Made by a program: the position numbers and the translations under genes
In this document: positions 44,065-53,648 of the stretch, one piece after another
Layout of the letters: the number at the start of each line of letters is the position of its first letter
Position numbering within the stretch: the first letter of the stretch is position 1
The notes under the pieces: model-generated
Database searches by the model: none
Told to the model about the DNA's origin: nothing
The model's input: only the letters and a program-made list of their open reading frames with translations
NCBI GenBank assembly: GCA_963698165.1
Contig: CAVOPT010000018.1
Location: 124,001-188,000, forward strand
Direction of reading: 5' to 3'
Length of the DNA: 64,000 bases
From: JAAYUJ01 sp963698165
GTDB lineage: Bacteria; Desulfobacterota; Syntrophobacteria; Syntrophobacterales; Syntrophobacteraceae

Positions 44065-44157
44065 TTACATCATTGTGTACCCCCAAAGCATGGCAGCGCA
44101 CCCGAGAACAACCAGCACCCATCGCCAGATCTTTTTGGATCTCTCCGAGGAATTCAT
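44065..44157 (-). CDS. Tiny membrane protein (30 aa)
   Basis: ATG 44157 on the minus strand follows AAGGAGCCCAGCG, an ideal ribosome site. The product is MNSSERSKKIWRW followed by a hydrophobic helix VLVVLGCAAMLWGYTMM: a basic cytoplasmic start and one span. Function unknown. In the longer frame, the part upstream of this ATG has no support. Confidence 0.5.
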   Translation of the reverse strand: MNSSERSKKIWRWVLVVLGCAAMLWGYTMM

Positions 44158-44495
44158 CGCTGGGCTCCTTTTGCAGAGAAGCGAAACGTCAATCTGGAGA
44201 TTTCTGATCCCAGCCCATCGTGGTCTGATGCATGTCAAACCATGCCCGGCATGCCTGAGACTCACGACCAACGAAGAAGGTTTGAAAGCTAGGTTATCAC
44301 TACCGTGAACTCATATCAATTCTGGTCAACGCTTTGTTGGGGTTTATGGCGGGAGGTGAGCAGCCGAATTTAGAATTATCCCAGGGGAGGTACGGTGGGA
44401 CGATGCTTTCCCGATGCCGCTACCCGATCGTCGGTTCTAGCCCCCTGAAACCCCAACTCAGCGGGTAACTGAGAGGAGATTTTGAGTAGAACCAA

Positions 44496-44552
44496 CATGA
44501 TCTGCATATGGAAAACGGTGAGGGGAGCACTGGTGACACGTACAGAGGAGAG
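44496..44552 (-). repeat. Dispersed intergenic repeat, copy F (5' part only)
   Basis: Minus strand; plus-strand reading includes ATGATCTGCATATGGAAAAC and CACGTACAGAGGAGAG. The GGCAAG end is missing. It lies about 145 bases past the stop of the SLOG-like gene; 44158-44696 holds nothing else. Confidence 0.55.
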
Positions 44553-44696
44553 CTATATGAACCTTGCAAGGGTTGGTCGGTGGCACGAACAGTCTGGGAA
44601 TAGTAGTCGCGCTGTAATGCCAAGGGCAACAGGCGGCAGGCCGAGGTGCTTGTGGTAACCGTCGTGCTGCACCCGCCGTCAGGTTGACCCGCTGGG

Positions 44697-45380
44697 TTAG
44701 GTGCCATTAGCGAGCGCACCGTGTGCGGCACCTCGGAAGTCGGTTGGTTCGGGCTCACCTCTCTTCTGTGCCTTCTCTCGAGCGATCTTGTGATTCATGT
44801 CAGCAGGAATGAAGGTGACCGGCTTTCCGGCCTTGCGTGCTGCGAGCATCTCATCCCTGGTGGCCTCACCTCCACCGATGGCGACGAATGACGTGCTGCA
44901 CTCGACCAGTGTTGCCGAGGTAGGCGAAAGATGATTGGTTCCAGGGACCTTCCCGCCCCAGTGGCTGTCTTTGATATAGAACACGTAATCGACGCACGTC
45001 GAGAGTGGGACGTGCTCGTCTCGGGCAAGCGTGGAGGCTATGCCCATTGTCGTGAACCCCTTTCGCTTCGCGAGTTCGTAGACGGCACCAATTCCCACCT
45101 CGGTGGCACCGATATTGATCAATGTTTTTGCGGGGTCTTGTTCGTCAAGGATGCGTGAGGCGTGTTCCATCATCGCCTCCGGGTCCTCGTACTGGGCCCC
45201 GGAATAGCCAGCGAAGGTCAGCACCGTCATTTGTTTGCTCTGGATGAACGCCTCGATCGACGCGAGGGTAGCCTCGCGCACTTCGCGCTGGCCTTCACAG
45301 GCGATGGCCGTGCCCGGCGTGACGGCCAGACAGCACGCAATCAGCACTTTGCAGTGAAACATGGAAGCGTGGCTGAACAT
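44697..45380 (-). CDS. Exported SLOG/Rossmann-like protein
   Basis: 227 aa. AGGAG precedes ATG 45380. A signal peptide is likely (KVLIACCLAVTPGTAIA). The C-terminal half shows a SLOG-like nucleotide-binding segment: SFVAIGGGEATRDEMLAARK followed by PVTFIPADMNHK. The middle has TVLTFAGYSGAQYEDPEAMM and INIGATEVGIGAVYELAKRK. SLOG-type folds normally bind NAD-related or nucleotide ligands in the cytosol, so a signal peptide on one is odd. Either the leader is misread or this is a periplasmic ligand-binding variant. Confidence 0.68.
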   Translation of the reverse strand: MFSHASMFHCKVLIACCLAVTPGTAIACEGQREVREATLASIEAFIQSKQMTVLTFAGYSGAQYEDPEAMMEHASRILDEQDPAKTLINIGATEVGIGAVYELAKRKGFTTMGIASTLARDEHVPLSTCVDYVFYIKDSHWGGKVPGTNHLSPTSATLVECSTSFVAIGGGEATRDEMLAARKAGKPVTFIPADMNHKIAREKAQKRGEPEPTDFRGAAHGALANGT

Positions 45381-45488
45381 AACGATTTCTCCTGGGCGTC
45401 CAACGATTCGGTATCAGAGGTGGCGAGCCGTCCGCTGCGTTCGGTAATTGGGTGGTCGCCTCCGCACGAAAAAGAATGACAAGGACCT

Positions 45489-45770
45489 CTAACGGAGCGA
45501 ACGATAGAGCGCCCACACCGAGAGGATTGCGAGGACCGGCCAAATCACAAGAAGGTCGGCTCGGATGTTCGCTTCTGGGGTCCGGACTTGGACCAGCCAC
45601 TCCCATGCGGCGTAGAGTGCCCACGCGACGGCCGCCAAGAGGAGCGGTCGGCGACGGCGGCCCGCGCCGAGGGCCGTGAACCGTAGCGCGATGTACACCG
45701 CAAGGAGAAGTGCGGCCACCGCCAGTATGTCAAGCGGTTTTCCGACGAACAATGAGGCAATGAGTTCCAT
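45489..45770 (-). CDS. Small three-span membrane protein
   Basis: 93 aa. Three hydrophobic segments: LDILAVAALLLAVYIALRF, a GRRRR turn then PLLLAAVAWALYAAWEWL, and LLVIWPVLAILSVWALYR. GGTGA lies upstream of ATG 45770. The basic turn after span one suggests the N-terminus faces out. No family identified. Confidence 0.65.
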   Translation of the reverse strand: MELIASLFVGKPLDILAVAALLLAVYIALRFTALGAGRRRRPLLLAAVAWALYAAWEWLVQVRTPEANIRADLLVIWPVLAILSVWALYRSLR

Positions 45771-45892
45771 AAGTGATCACCAGAGCTTAGCCGGCAAGGA
45801 GACGGTCGTGTGAATTCCTGAGGTGCTCCCCGGCATTGAGCACAGCTCCCCCATCCCGGCGCGCAAGAGTTCAGAAGCTTGAGCGCAACCGA

Positions 45893-46636
45893 TCAGCCGC
45901 CGAAGATCACTGCGTCCGGGATCTCGTAGCGTTCCTGACCAATGCTGATGATGCTCAAGTCGCCCTTCTTTTTGGCGCTGAATTTGCCGCGGTCGGCCTG
46001 ACTCATATCGTACCCGGTGGCCTTTCCCTTCTCGAAGAAGATCGTGCGGGTACGGCCATCCGGCTTCGTCACCGTGACCCTGCCAGTGCTGTTGTCTTCG
46101 CGAACAACGCCGAAGGGGCAAGATCCGGTCGGTTGCCCCGAAGCCATGCTGCAAGGAATACTCCCGGTGGCGTGATACGGCGTCCCCGCAACTTTGGCGT
46201 CACCCTGTCGCGCCGCGCCTGCTGGACCGCCCGAGATACCAACTGTTAATGTGTACTTGGCACCCTCGTTTCGACGCGCGGCACTGCGCATCAAGTAGAC
46301 CCGAACCGTGTAATCACCGTCGGCTGTGAGAGTCCCAGTCCACTCGTTGCCCGATGTCGAGCCGATGAACAGCGCTGTTTCCGATCCGGGGGGAAGAACA
46401 TTGAAGTAGTTACTTAGATTGCTGGTCCTGAGCTTAACACTCATGGTCTGGCCAGCTTTGGCATTAAGCTTGTAATCGATCATCTTGTCGCCGGAGATCG
46501 AGCCCTTGACCGTTGCCGAAGAGGCCCCTGCGGTGAAACGGATCTGCTGAACCTTGATGGGCTCTGCAGTGCCTGGAAGTGACCATCCAAGAACAATCAC
46601 CCACGCCATAGTAAGTGCAATAAAACGCGATTTCAT
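45893..46636 (-). CDS. Exported protein with pre-peptidase-like beta domain
   Basis: 247 aa from ATG 46636 (AAAGGG upstream). Signal peptide FIALTMAWVIVLGWSLPGTA. Residues about 25-145 resemble a bacterial pre-peptidase C-terminal (PPC) beta-sandwich: KMIDYKLNAKAGQTMSVKLR and GTLTADGDYTVRVYLMRSAA. The C-terminal 90 residues have a Cys pair (IPCSM and SCPFGVV) and KPDGRTRTIFFEKG. Secreted or periplasmic, ligand unknown. Confidence 0.78.
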   Translation of the reverse strand: MKSRFIALTMAWVIVLGWSLPGTAEPIKVQQIRFTAGASSATVKGSISGDKMIDYKLNAKAGQTMSVKLRTSNLSNYFNVLPPGSETALFIGSTSGNEWTGTLTADGDYTVRVYLMRSAARRNEGAKYTLTVGISGGPAGAARQGDAKVAGTPYHATGSIPCSMASGQPTGSCPFGVVREDNSTGRVTVTKPDGRTRTIFFEKGKATGYDMSQADRGKFSAKKKGDLSIISIGQERYEIPDAVIFGG

Positions 46637-47023
46637 AACCCTTTCCCTTTCTGGCGCCCTCACCTTGCACCGATCTTCTTAAATCGCTCTTGTTGGATCA
46701 TCCACCTCTTTTTAGGGAAGTTGAACGTATGGAAAGTGCTATTCATTTCGCACCGAGTACGCAGACATCGACGGCGGCATATCCTTCAATGAGTACTTCC
46801 GTGAAGGATAACCATGGCCGAGTAAGAGGCAAGACTCCAAGCTCAACTGAAAAAATGAAACGGTACGGGGCCATTTAGCCTGACTTTTAGGATTTGTGGA
46901 CAACAATCTCTGCGTTCCCTTTTTCGTGCAGTTCAATGAAAGAGTTAAGTTGAGCGAAGCGCGAGTGCGATTCGCAGAATGTGCGAGCACTGCTCGGGCG
47001 ATATTGGGAAAGCCAGCGATTGC

Positions 47024-47118
47024 TTGCCACTGTGTTAAATTCGCGGATCAGGAGGGTGGACAACGCAAAATGATCGGGTCCGGTATAGAAGGGGGCGCTG
47101 GGGATACGCACAGAGGAG
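47024..47118 (-). repeat. Dispersed intergenic repeat, copy G
   Basis: Minus orientation: plus-strand reading starts CTTGCCACTGTG, has CAACGCAAAATGATCGGGTC and ends GGGGATACGCACAGAGGAG. The remainder of 46637-47235 has no supported gene. Confidence 0.6.
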
Positions 47119-47235
47119 TGCTGTGTTGACCACTTGCTCAATTACCCCACAGGACGTGACACAGAGGGGCTAGCGAATTGCGATGAGACGAGTGAGAGCA
47201 CCGCAGTGACTGGACCCCACTACCAGCCACCGCAC

Positions 47236-47474
47236 GTGAGACTCAAAGACCTGGAGAGTGCTCATCAGAAAGATCTGCGGGTGGATCCTCTGAGTTGTCC
47301 TCGGTGCGGCGATGAGATGAAATCATAAGGCTCACCAATGACCCGGATGTCATCCAGGAGACCCTGGAACGTACGGGGCTGCAGAAACAGCACTCGGCTC
47401 CACATGGAGAAAACCGCAAGCACATGACTGCGCGTGCGACTGATTTAGACGAGAGCATTGCGCAGCACCAATAG
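47236..47474 (+). pseudogene. Second remnant of an IS91-superfamily transposase C-terminus
   Basis: KDLRVDPLSCPRCGDEMK is followed, after one frame change near 47325, by IIRLTNDPDVIQETLERTGL and QKQHSAPHGE. It is the same protein region as the minus-strand remnant at 17730-18000 but diverged, so they come from different insertions. 47475-47758 holds nothing that I can support. Confidence 0.65.
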
Positions 47475-47758
47475 CGGGCACCACACTCGGAAGCTCAACG
47501 CATGATCACAGAAAAGACTCTTTGATCTCGTTCATCGTGCGCAGGGTCGCCAGGTAGGTAACACTTCCCTCCCCCAGCACATTCTCGAAAGAAGGCATTG
47601 CCCCCCAGACTCACTCATGGTAGCAATTTGAGAAACATACCACATTTGCCAGAAAGCCAAAGGATTCCCCAATATGAAATGTCCCAATGTCGAAGTTGTG
47701 GCCACCTTGATCTGTTGCTGCCCTGGAAAGCGTGAGCGAGAAGAGCCGCCTCTCCTGA

Positions 47759-49904
47759 CTATTCATCTATGGGCGCGTCTCCTACACCCAGTTCGAGTTC
47801 CTTTACGCCCGGATGCGGGGAAAGAAGACCTGGCTCCTCTTCGCCGGCGATGACTGCACCCGGGACACGCCGCTTCACCTGCTGGACCTGCCGCGCGACC
47901 CCGCGCATCCCAATCCTGCCAGCTACCAGGCCGAGCGCCGCGCCCTCCAGGAAGCCTACCGCGAAGCCCGCCAGCGCGATGGTCACCTTTACCACACCGC
48001 CGCCAACGATACGGACCTTGATCTGAAAGTCGAACGCCTGCGAAACGAACTGGCTGAATTGCGACGGGCATTCACCCTCTGGCAAAACAAAGTCCTCCGC
48101 GCCTTTACCGCCCTTTTTTTTCTACTAAGTCTCATTGTCGGCAGCGTCTGGTGGTTTGGCTTTCGGATAAGCGAGGACGCTCGCCGCGTCACCCGTGAGA
48201 AAATCCACGCCCAGCTCCAGACGGCGGCGGAAAAGACCCACCAGGCTGCCCTCGCCGAGGCGGACAAGGCCAAAGGCTGGGAAGAGCGAGAGCGCCTTCG
48301 CCAGGCCGCCGAACGGGCCCATGCCGCCCGCCTATTCAGCATTGATGAACTAGCAGCCTCTTTTGCCGAGATCCAGGGTACGGCGCGTTCCACCCAGGTC
48401 TTCGATGAAATGACCCGCGTCCTGTCCGAGGAGGGGGTGGACCAGGCGCTCGCCTATGCCGCCACCCAGCGCCCAGGCATTCTGGAAAAGGTTAAGGCCC
48501 GCGCCGCCGCCGCCCGCGAGAAGAACCGCGCCGAACTGCTGCCGCTGCTGACAAGCGCCCAGCTTTACGCCGACCGCAACCAGTCCGCCGAGGCCACCCC
48601 CCTCTTCGCTGACATCCTCGCCCTGGAGCCGGACTGGCCGGACGCGTTGCATGCACATTTCTGGTTCCTCATCATCCAGGGCGACCACGCCTTCACGCAC
48701 ACCACGCTCGCCGCCGCCCTCGGCCACTTCGAGGCCGCCGAGGCCGCTGTGCAGCGCCTCCTCCAGTTGGAGCCGGACGCTCCCCGATCGCAGCGGGACG
48801 TGTCGGTGAGCCTCAACAAGCTTGGGGATTTTCTTTCGAGCCGCGGTAAGCCTGGGGATGCGGAGAAGGCGCTTTCGCACTACGAGCGCAGCCTGAAGGT
48901 TCGCGAAGACCTGCTGCAGGCCAATCCCCAGTCGGCTGAGGCGGCGCGGGACGTGTCGGTGAGCCTCAACAAGCTTGGGGATTTTCTTTCGAGCCGCGGT
49001 AAGCCTGGGGATGCGGAGAAGGCGCTTTCGCACTACGAGCGTTGCAATGAGGTTCTCGAACGCCTGCTGCAGGCCAATCCCCAGTCGGCCCAGGCGGCGC
49101 GGGACGTGTCGGTGAGCCTGGAACAAGCTTGGGGATTTTCTTTCGAGCCGCGGTAAGCCTGGGGATGCGGAGAAGGCGCTTTCGCACTACGAGCGCAGCC
49201 TGAAGGTTCGCGAAGACCTGCTGCAGGCCAATCCCCAGTCGGCTGAGGCGGCGCGGGACGTGTCGGTGAGCCTCGAACAAGCTTGGGGATTTTCTTTCGC
49301 GCCGCGGTAAGCCTGGGGATGCGGAGAAGGCGCTTTCGCACTACGAGCGCAGCCTGAAGGTTGCCGAAGACCTGCTGCAGGCCAATCCCCAGTCGGCCCA
49401 GGCGGCGCGGGACGTGTCGGTGAGCCTGGAAAGGCTTGGGGATTTTCTTTCGAGCCGCGGTAAGCCTGGGGATGCGGAGAAGGCGCTTTCGCACTACGAG
49501 CGTTGCAATGAGGTTCTCGAAGCCTGCTGCAGGCCAATCCCCAGTCGGCCCAGGCGGCGCGGGACGTGTCGGTGAGCCTGGAAAGGCTTGGGGATTTTCT
49601 TTCGAGCCGCGGTAAGCCTGGGGATGCGGAGAAGGCGCTTTCGCACTACGAGCGTTGCAATGAGGTTCTCGAACGCCTGCTGCAGGCCAATCCCCAGTCG
49701 GCCCAGGCGGCGCGGGACGTCATCGTCAGTTGCTACAAGCTGGGACTGTTCGAGGGGCGACGCGGCAAGGAGGACCTTGCGCGGACTTACCTGAAACGCT
49801 GCTTCACTCTCCTCGACACCTTCACCCTCGAAGGCCGCCCGATGGATCCGGCCATGCGTGCGGTGCATAAGGCACTGAAGCCGTTATTTACAGAAGATAA
49901 GTGA
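47759..49904 (+). pseudogene. DUF4062-TPR protein, 5'-truncated and frameshifted
   Basis: Open from 47759 after a stop, without a start codon. It begins in the middle of a DUF4062-like domain (YGRVSYTQFEFLYARMRGKK, TWLLFAGDDCTRDTPLHLLD), then a helical region, a membrane span (FTALFFLLSLIVGSVWWFGF, about residues 104-123 of the open part), a coiled coil and TPR-like repeats. Six 153-bp repeats follow (48794-49712), each encoding a KLGDFLSSRGKPGDAEKALS unit. Two share an extra base at the same place and another lacks one base, so the coding path changes frame three times before a normal end at 49904 (ARTYLKRCFTLLDTFTLEG). A TIR fragment follows. Likely the ruins of an immune or signalling gene pair. 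Confidence 0.75.
48794..49716 (+). repeat. Tandem array of six 152-154 bp units
   Basis: Repeat starts at CGGGACGTG: 48794, 48947, 49100, 49254, 49408, 49560 and a partial one at 49713. Period 153 bp (51 codons) with 154, 154 and 152 in units 3, 4 and 6 counted from the starts. Units are nearly identical, so they homogenise by recombination. Confidence 0.9.
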
Positions 49905-50101
49905 CCGCCCACTCTACCCCCAAGACTACCCAACATCCCCCATACGACATCTTCCTCAGCTACTCCTGCAAGGACAGCGGGCCCCCGCTTCGATTACTCA
50001 ACACATTTCTCAAAAGCACTTTCAGCATCTATTATGGCTGGTATTCCAGCAGAAGCGGGGGAGAAAGGAAAAAAGGGAGGTCTTTTCAGGCTGCGAGATG
50101 A
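49901..50101 (+). pseudogene. Truncated TIR-domain gene
   Basis: GTG 49901 overlaps the preceding stop (GTGA). The product has a P/T-rich start and PPYDIFLSYSCKDSGPPLRL, the first strand and loop of a TIR domain (YDIFLSYS-x-KDS), then loses similarity after about 35 residues. TIR domains often degrade NAD in defence systems. The catalytic Glu region is missing, so this is a dead remnant. Confidence 0.65.
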
Positions 50102-50374
50102 AGCATCTCACGCAGACAACACCAGTTCGGATCATTGCCGAGAACCAAATTGGATCGGTGTTTCAGGGCAATGGAAGTCATCGTGTCTTGCCAGTGTATC
50201 TAACAAACCCCAGAAATCCCCGTCTACTCACCTCATGAAAGGTTGCGGTGTCTTGCCAGATCCTTGAACTCCAGAGCCAGACCGGATTCTTGCACAGTTG
50301 AAAAGGATATCTTACATTCCGCTCATAGTCCCCATCGGCTTTGACCAACCCACAACCAAGACAGGAGGCAAGTC

Positions 50375-51215
50375 ATGAAACTCGACCAGGCGGTTCATGT
50401 CTACAAAGAGTACCACAGGATGAATTCTGGAAAAAAATACGATCGAGTCCTACGGTTCTACGCTCGCCAAGCTGCGTGACCACTTTGGCGACGATCGCGA
50501 TCTTGCTGCCATCACATCCGAAGAGATCCTCTCCTTTCTGAACAAGATCACTGAGGGCGGAAAGCAACAGACCAAACACGGCCGTTACTCCCACTTCAAG
50601 GCCTTTTTCAATTTCATCAAGACCAATCTTGATCCTTCCATTCAAAACCCCTGCGACGTTCCAATGCTAAGGAAAATCTACCGGCCAGGCAAACCCATCC
50701 ACTGGGACGTTGTCGAAAAGGAGACCGTCGATGAGATCATCTTCAGGACGACGAAGGTCAGAAACCGGCTCATCCTGGAACTGATGGCAAGAGGCGGCAT
50801 GAGAGTCGGCGAAGTCCTGAAGCTCACCCCGAAAGATGTCAGCGACCAGAAGTTGACGATCCAAAGCCCAAAGAGTGGCAAGGACTCTGAGATCGTCTTC
50901 ATCCCACGAAAGGTGGTAGAGCGTTTGCGGGCATACATCAAACAGAGAGCGCTCGAGCCAGAGAAGAGGATTTTTCCGATCACGTACGCTGCCGCCAGGA
51001 TCGTGGTGAAGAAGGCAGGAAAACTCGCCGGCATCGAACTGAGGCCGCACGATCTCAGGAGACATGCAGCCACTTATGCATCCCGGTCAGGCGTTCCCAT
51101 CGAAATCGTGAGCAAGGTAATTCTGCGACACTCCAATCTCTCAACCACGCAGCGGTATCTCGGCAAAATCAGCGATAGTGAAGCAACGAGGTGGATTGAA
51201 AACCTCTATGGCTGA
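50375..51215 (+). pseudogene. Tyrosine recombinase/integrase with one frameshift
   Basis: ATG 50375 follows AGGAGGCAAGTC. The SAM-like core-binding domain starts MKLDQAVHVYKEYHRMNSGK and loses frame at an A7 run (50431-50437). One A fewer continues as TIESYGSTLAKLRDHFGDD and on through SHFKAFFNFIKTNL into a full catalytic domain with Arg in RGGMRVGEVL, H-x-x-R in RPHDLRRHAATYA, His in LRHSNLS and Tyr in TQRYLGK. Without the frameshift it would be a normal Xer-like enzyme of about 280 aa. Part 50102-50374 before it shows no gene. Confidence 0.85.
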
Positions 51216-51418
51216 TCGAGTGCCGGGGAGACCATGGCGCGGTTTCCCCGGCCGACATCATCCTCGATGGGATATCGATATGATCAGGACACATGAAAGA
51301 TCGGAGAGAACGATTTTTTGCTCTTCAAGAGAGCTTTGTTCAATTTGCTCATTAGGCTGCAGACTGTGATATGGGGTAGACTGAATTCTTGCGACAACCA
51401 TTCTTAGAAGGAGAACTT

Positions 51419-52576
51419 GTGGCATTTCTGCTCCTGCTTCTAGCGGTCTGCACATTGCTCTTCATCATTGGCTTTGGGTTCGACATTGCTCTCGGGAACC
51501 GTGCGACTGAATGCCTGAAAGCCGTTCCACCTTGGCAAGATCCTTCCGGGGGGCCGGTCTTGTCGATTATTGTTCCGGCTCGAAACGAGGAGAAACATAT
51601 TGAGGCAGCGCTGCAGTCACTTCTGAATCAGAGCTATCGCAATACGGAAATCCTCGTGGTGGATGATCGATCCTCCGATGGGACAGCGGCGATCCTGGAT
51701 AAAATGGCTCAAGTTCACAATCGCCTGCGCGTGTTTCACATTGAGGAGCTCCCAGAAGGCTGGTTGGGGAAAAACCACGCGCTTTACTATGGGGCACGAC
51801 ATGCTTCGGGAGAATTCCTTCTCTTTGCCGACGCGGATGTTGTTATGCATCCCTCTGCCGTGAGCCGTGCGATCCGGTATATGGTTCAAGAACAAGTAGA
51901 CCACGTGACGGTGGGGCCTGAAATTGATATGCCGGGCTTACTCCTCAGGATCTTTGCGGGAGTTTTTACCCTCTTCTTTGCTCTCTATGCCAGACCCTGG
52001 AAAGCAGAGGATCCCGGGAGTTCGCGGCATGTTGGCATCGGAGCCTTCAACCTGGTGCGCACCTCGGCATATCATGCCTCAGGTACCCACGCGGCCATTG
52101 CTATGCGGCCGGATGATGATATGAAGCTCGGAAAGATTTTGAAAGATCATGGCTTCAAGCAGCGAGTCTTGTTTGCTGAAGACGTGATCCGCGTCGAATG
52201 GTACAGCTCCTTTGGAGAACTCGTTTCGGGGCTCGAGAAGAATGCGTTTGCGGGCATAGAATACAGTCTGCCTATTATGACTTTGGGGACGCTCTTTCTC
52301 TTTCTATTCTTTTTTTGGCCTTTTCCTGCCATTTTCATCACGAGCGGCTTCCTGAGACTCCTGAACCTGACCATAATTGCCGTGATTGTCCTGATTTATT
52401 GTGACAATGCTCGATTCCACAAATCCAACCCATGGTACGTTCTTGGATTCCCGTTTGCAGTTCTCCTCTTCATCTACATCCTCTGGAACTCAACCATTAC
52501 TACCCTGCGAAATGACGGTATACGCTGGCGCGGGACCCACTACCCTCTTTCCAAGCTGAAGGCAAATAGGGTTTAA
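51419..52576 (+). CDS. Family 2 glycosyltransferase, membrane-bound
   Basis: 385 aa. One N-terminal span (LLLLLAVCTLLFIIGFGFDI), a GT-A domain (about 45-270) with LSIIVPARNEEKHIEAALQS, LVVDDRSSDGTAAI, FLLFADADVVMHPSAV (metal-binding D-x-D) and a catalytic-loop-like MRPDDDMKLG, then about three spans. Transfers a sugar from a nucleotide donor to a lipid or other acceptor at the inner membrane. GTG 51419 has AAGGAG five bases upstream and is preferred to TTG 51389. Gene relatives include CrtQ-like and hopanoid-type enzymes; the exact acceptor is unknown. Confidence 0.87.
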   Translation: MAFLLLLLAVCTLLFIIGFGFDIALGNRATECLKAVPPWQDPSGGPVLSIIVPARNEEKHIEAALQSLLNQSYRNTEILVVDDRSSDGTAAILDKMAQVHNRLRVFHIEELPEGWLGKNHALYYGARHASGEFLLFADADVVMHPSAVSRAIRYMVQEQVDHVTVGPEIDMPGLLLRIFAGVFTLFFALYARPWKAEDPGSSRHVGIGAFNLVRTSAYHASGTHAAIAMRPDDDMKLGKILKDHGFKQRVLFAEDVIRVEWYSSFGELVSGLEKNAFAGIEYSLPIMTLGTLFLFLFFFWPFPAIFITSGFLRLLNLTIIAVIVLIYCDNARFHKSNPWYVLGFPFAVLLFIYILWNSTITTLRNDGIRWRGTHYPLSKLKANRV

Positions 52577-52636
52577 GCTGGGCGAAAATTAGAAAGAAGC
52601 GGGAATTGTGCTTTTCAGTGCATGCACTTGCAGGAT

Positions 52637-52740
52637 CTTGCCAACGTGTTCAACATCAGAACAGGGGTGCCGCACAACGCAGAATGATCAGAATATGGAA
52701 AATGCTTGAGGGATCGCCGATGATACGCACAGAGGAGAGA
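52637..52740 (-). repeat. Dispersed intergenic repeat, copy H (full length)
   Basis: Minus orientation: plus-strand reading CTTGCCAACGTGTTCAACAT, then GCCGCACAACGCAGAATGAT, GAATATGGAAAATGC and GATACGCACAGAGGAGAG. The rest of 52577-53198 contains short frames without support. Confidence 0.7.
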
Positions 52741-53198
52741 TGTGTAACAAACCGATGAGACCCTCATAATCGGAGCCGGAACCAGTTGTCCTCGAGGATT
52801 ATGACGATGGCTAGCGGGATATGAAGAGCCAGTCATCTAGACTTCAACGCTGGAGACATTTCCCACAGGCTACCAGAGGAGCAGTTTGCCCTAATACCGG
52901 GGCATGCTGCTGTTTTCAGGCCCTCCACAAACAGCAGAACGTCCCCGACGTCCAATCTGCGTCGACTTGTGCACCATTCCGACCACCACAGTGTCACACT
53001 GTGATGGTTCTTGTCAGCACTTGCGAAGAAATCGGCACAACATTGTCCTTGACACAATCCATGACAGGTGCTACCCGAAAACGCTCAAGAAGCGATTGCT
53101 TATCAGCTTGGTGGAGTTGGTGACGCTGCCGTCAGTGGAACAGCTAGGATTGCTAAAGCCCCTATGTCGATGGGTAGTATAAGAAAGAGGAAAAAGAA

Positions 53199-53306
53199 AT
53201 GATCATGTTTGCAATCGGATTGGTAGTAGGATTGGTAGTAGGTTGGAACTTCCTTCCACAGCCACCCTGGCTCAAGGACATTGTCACCAAGTTGCTTAAG
53301 AAGTAA
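53199..53306 (+). CDS. Tiny membrane-anchored protein (35 aa)
   Basis: GAGG lies upstream of ATG 53199. The product is MIMFAIGLVVGLVVGWNFLP followed by QPPWLKDIVTKLLKK: one span with a G-L-V-V repeat, then a basic amphipathic tail. I recall very similar short proteins in phage-like and other bacterial loci. Function unknown. Confidence 0.6.
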   Translation: MIMFAIGLVVGLVVGWNFLPQPPWLKDIVTKLLKK

Positions 53307-53420
53307 ACAGATTCAACCTGTCCCAAGTATCATTCCAGTCAACGACCTAATGAGTTAGGTTCTTAGCGCAAGCTAGATCAAAGTCATTGCCCTTGAGCTG
53401 TATCTTATCTCTAAAGAAAA

Positions 53421-53648
53421 CTATAGAATAAAAATCAAAATATTGCAATATTTGTCTCTTGTTTTCTCGATAGGATAGATATCTATTCCAGTTTCTCCAG
53501 CAATAACAAAATCAATCTTAGGAAGCTTGGCAGTTAACTTGGCTACTAAGCTCTCGCGTTCGCCTGCTGCAAGATCATAATCCACATATTGTTTGCGCTG
53601 AGCAGGGTCAGCGCCACGCCCTACAATAGAGAAATTGACTGAGCTAGC
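53421..53648 (-). pseudogene. Fragment of a HAD-superfamily (Cof/phosphomannomutase-like) hydrolase
   Basis: Minus-strand frame with NFSIVGRGADPAQRKQYVDY and LPKIDFVIAGETGIDIYP, the strand and loop of HAD-IIB sugar phosphatases. Both the D-x-D-x-T end and the C-terminus are missing. A fragment. Confidence 0.45.

Noticed and set aside
48794..49716. Array considered as CRISPR
   Set aside because: Units are 153 bp, contiguous, protein-coding and without unique spacers.
48350..49868. Repeat-derived minus-strand frames
   Set aside because: They arise from the 153-bp tandem repeat read backwards; the TPR-like units are on the plus strand.
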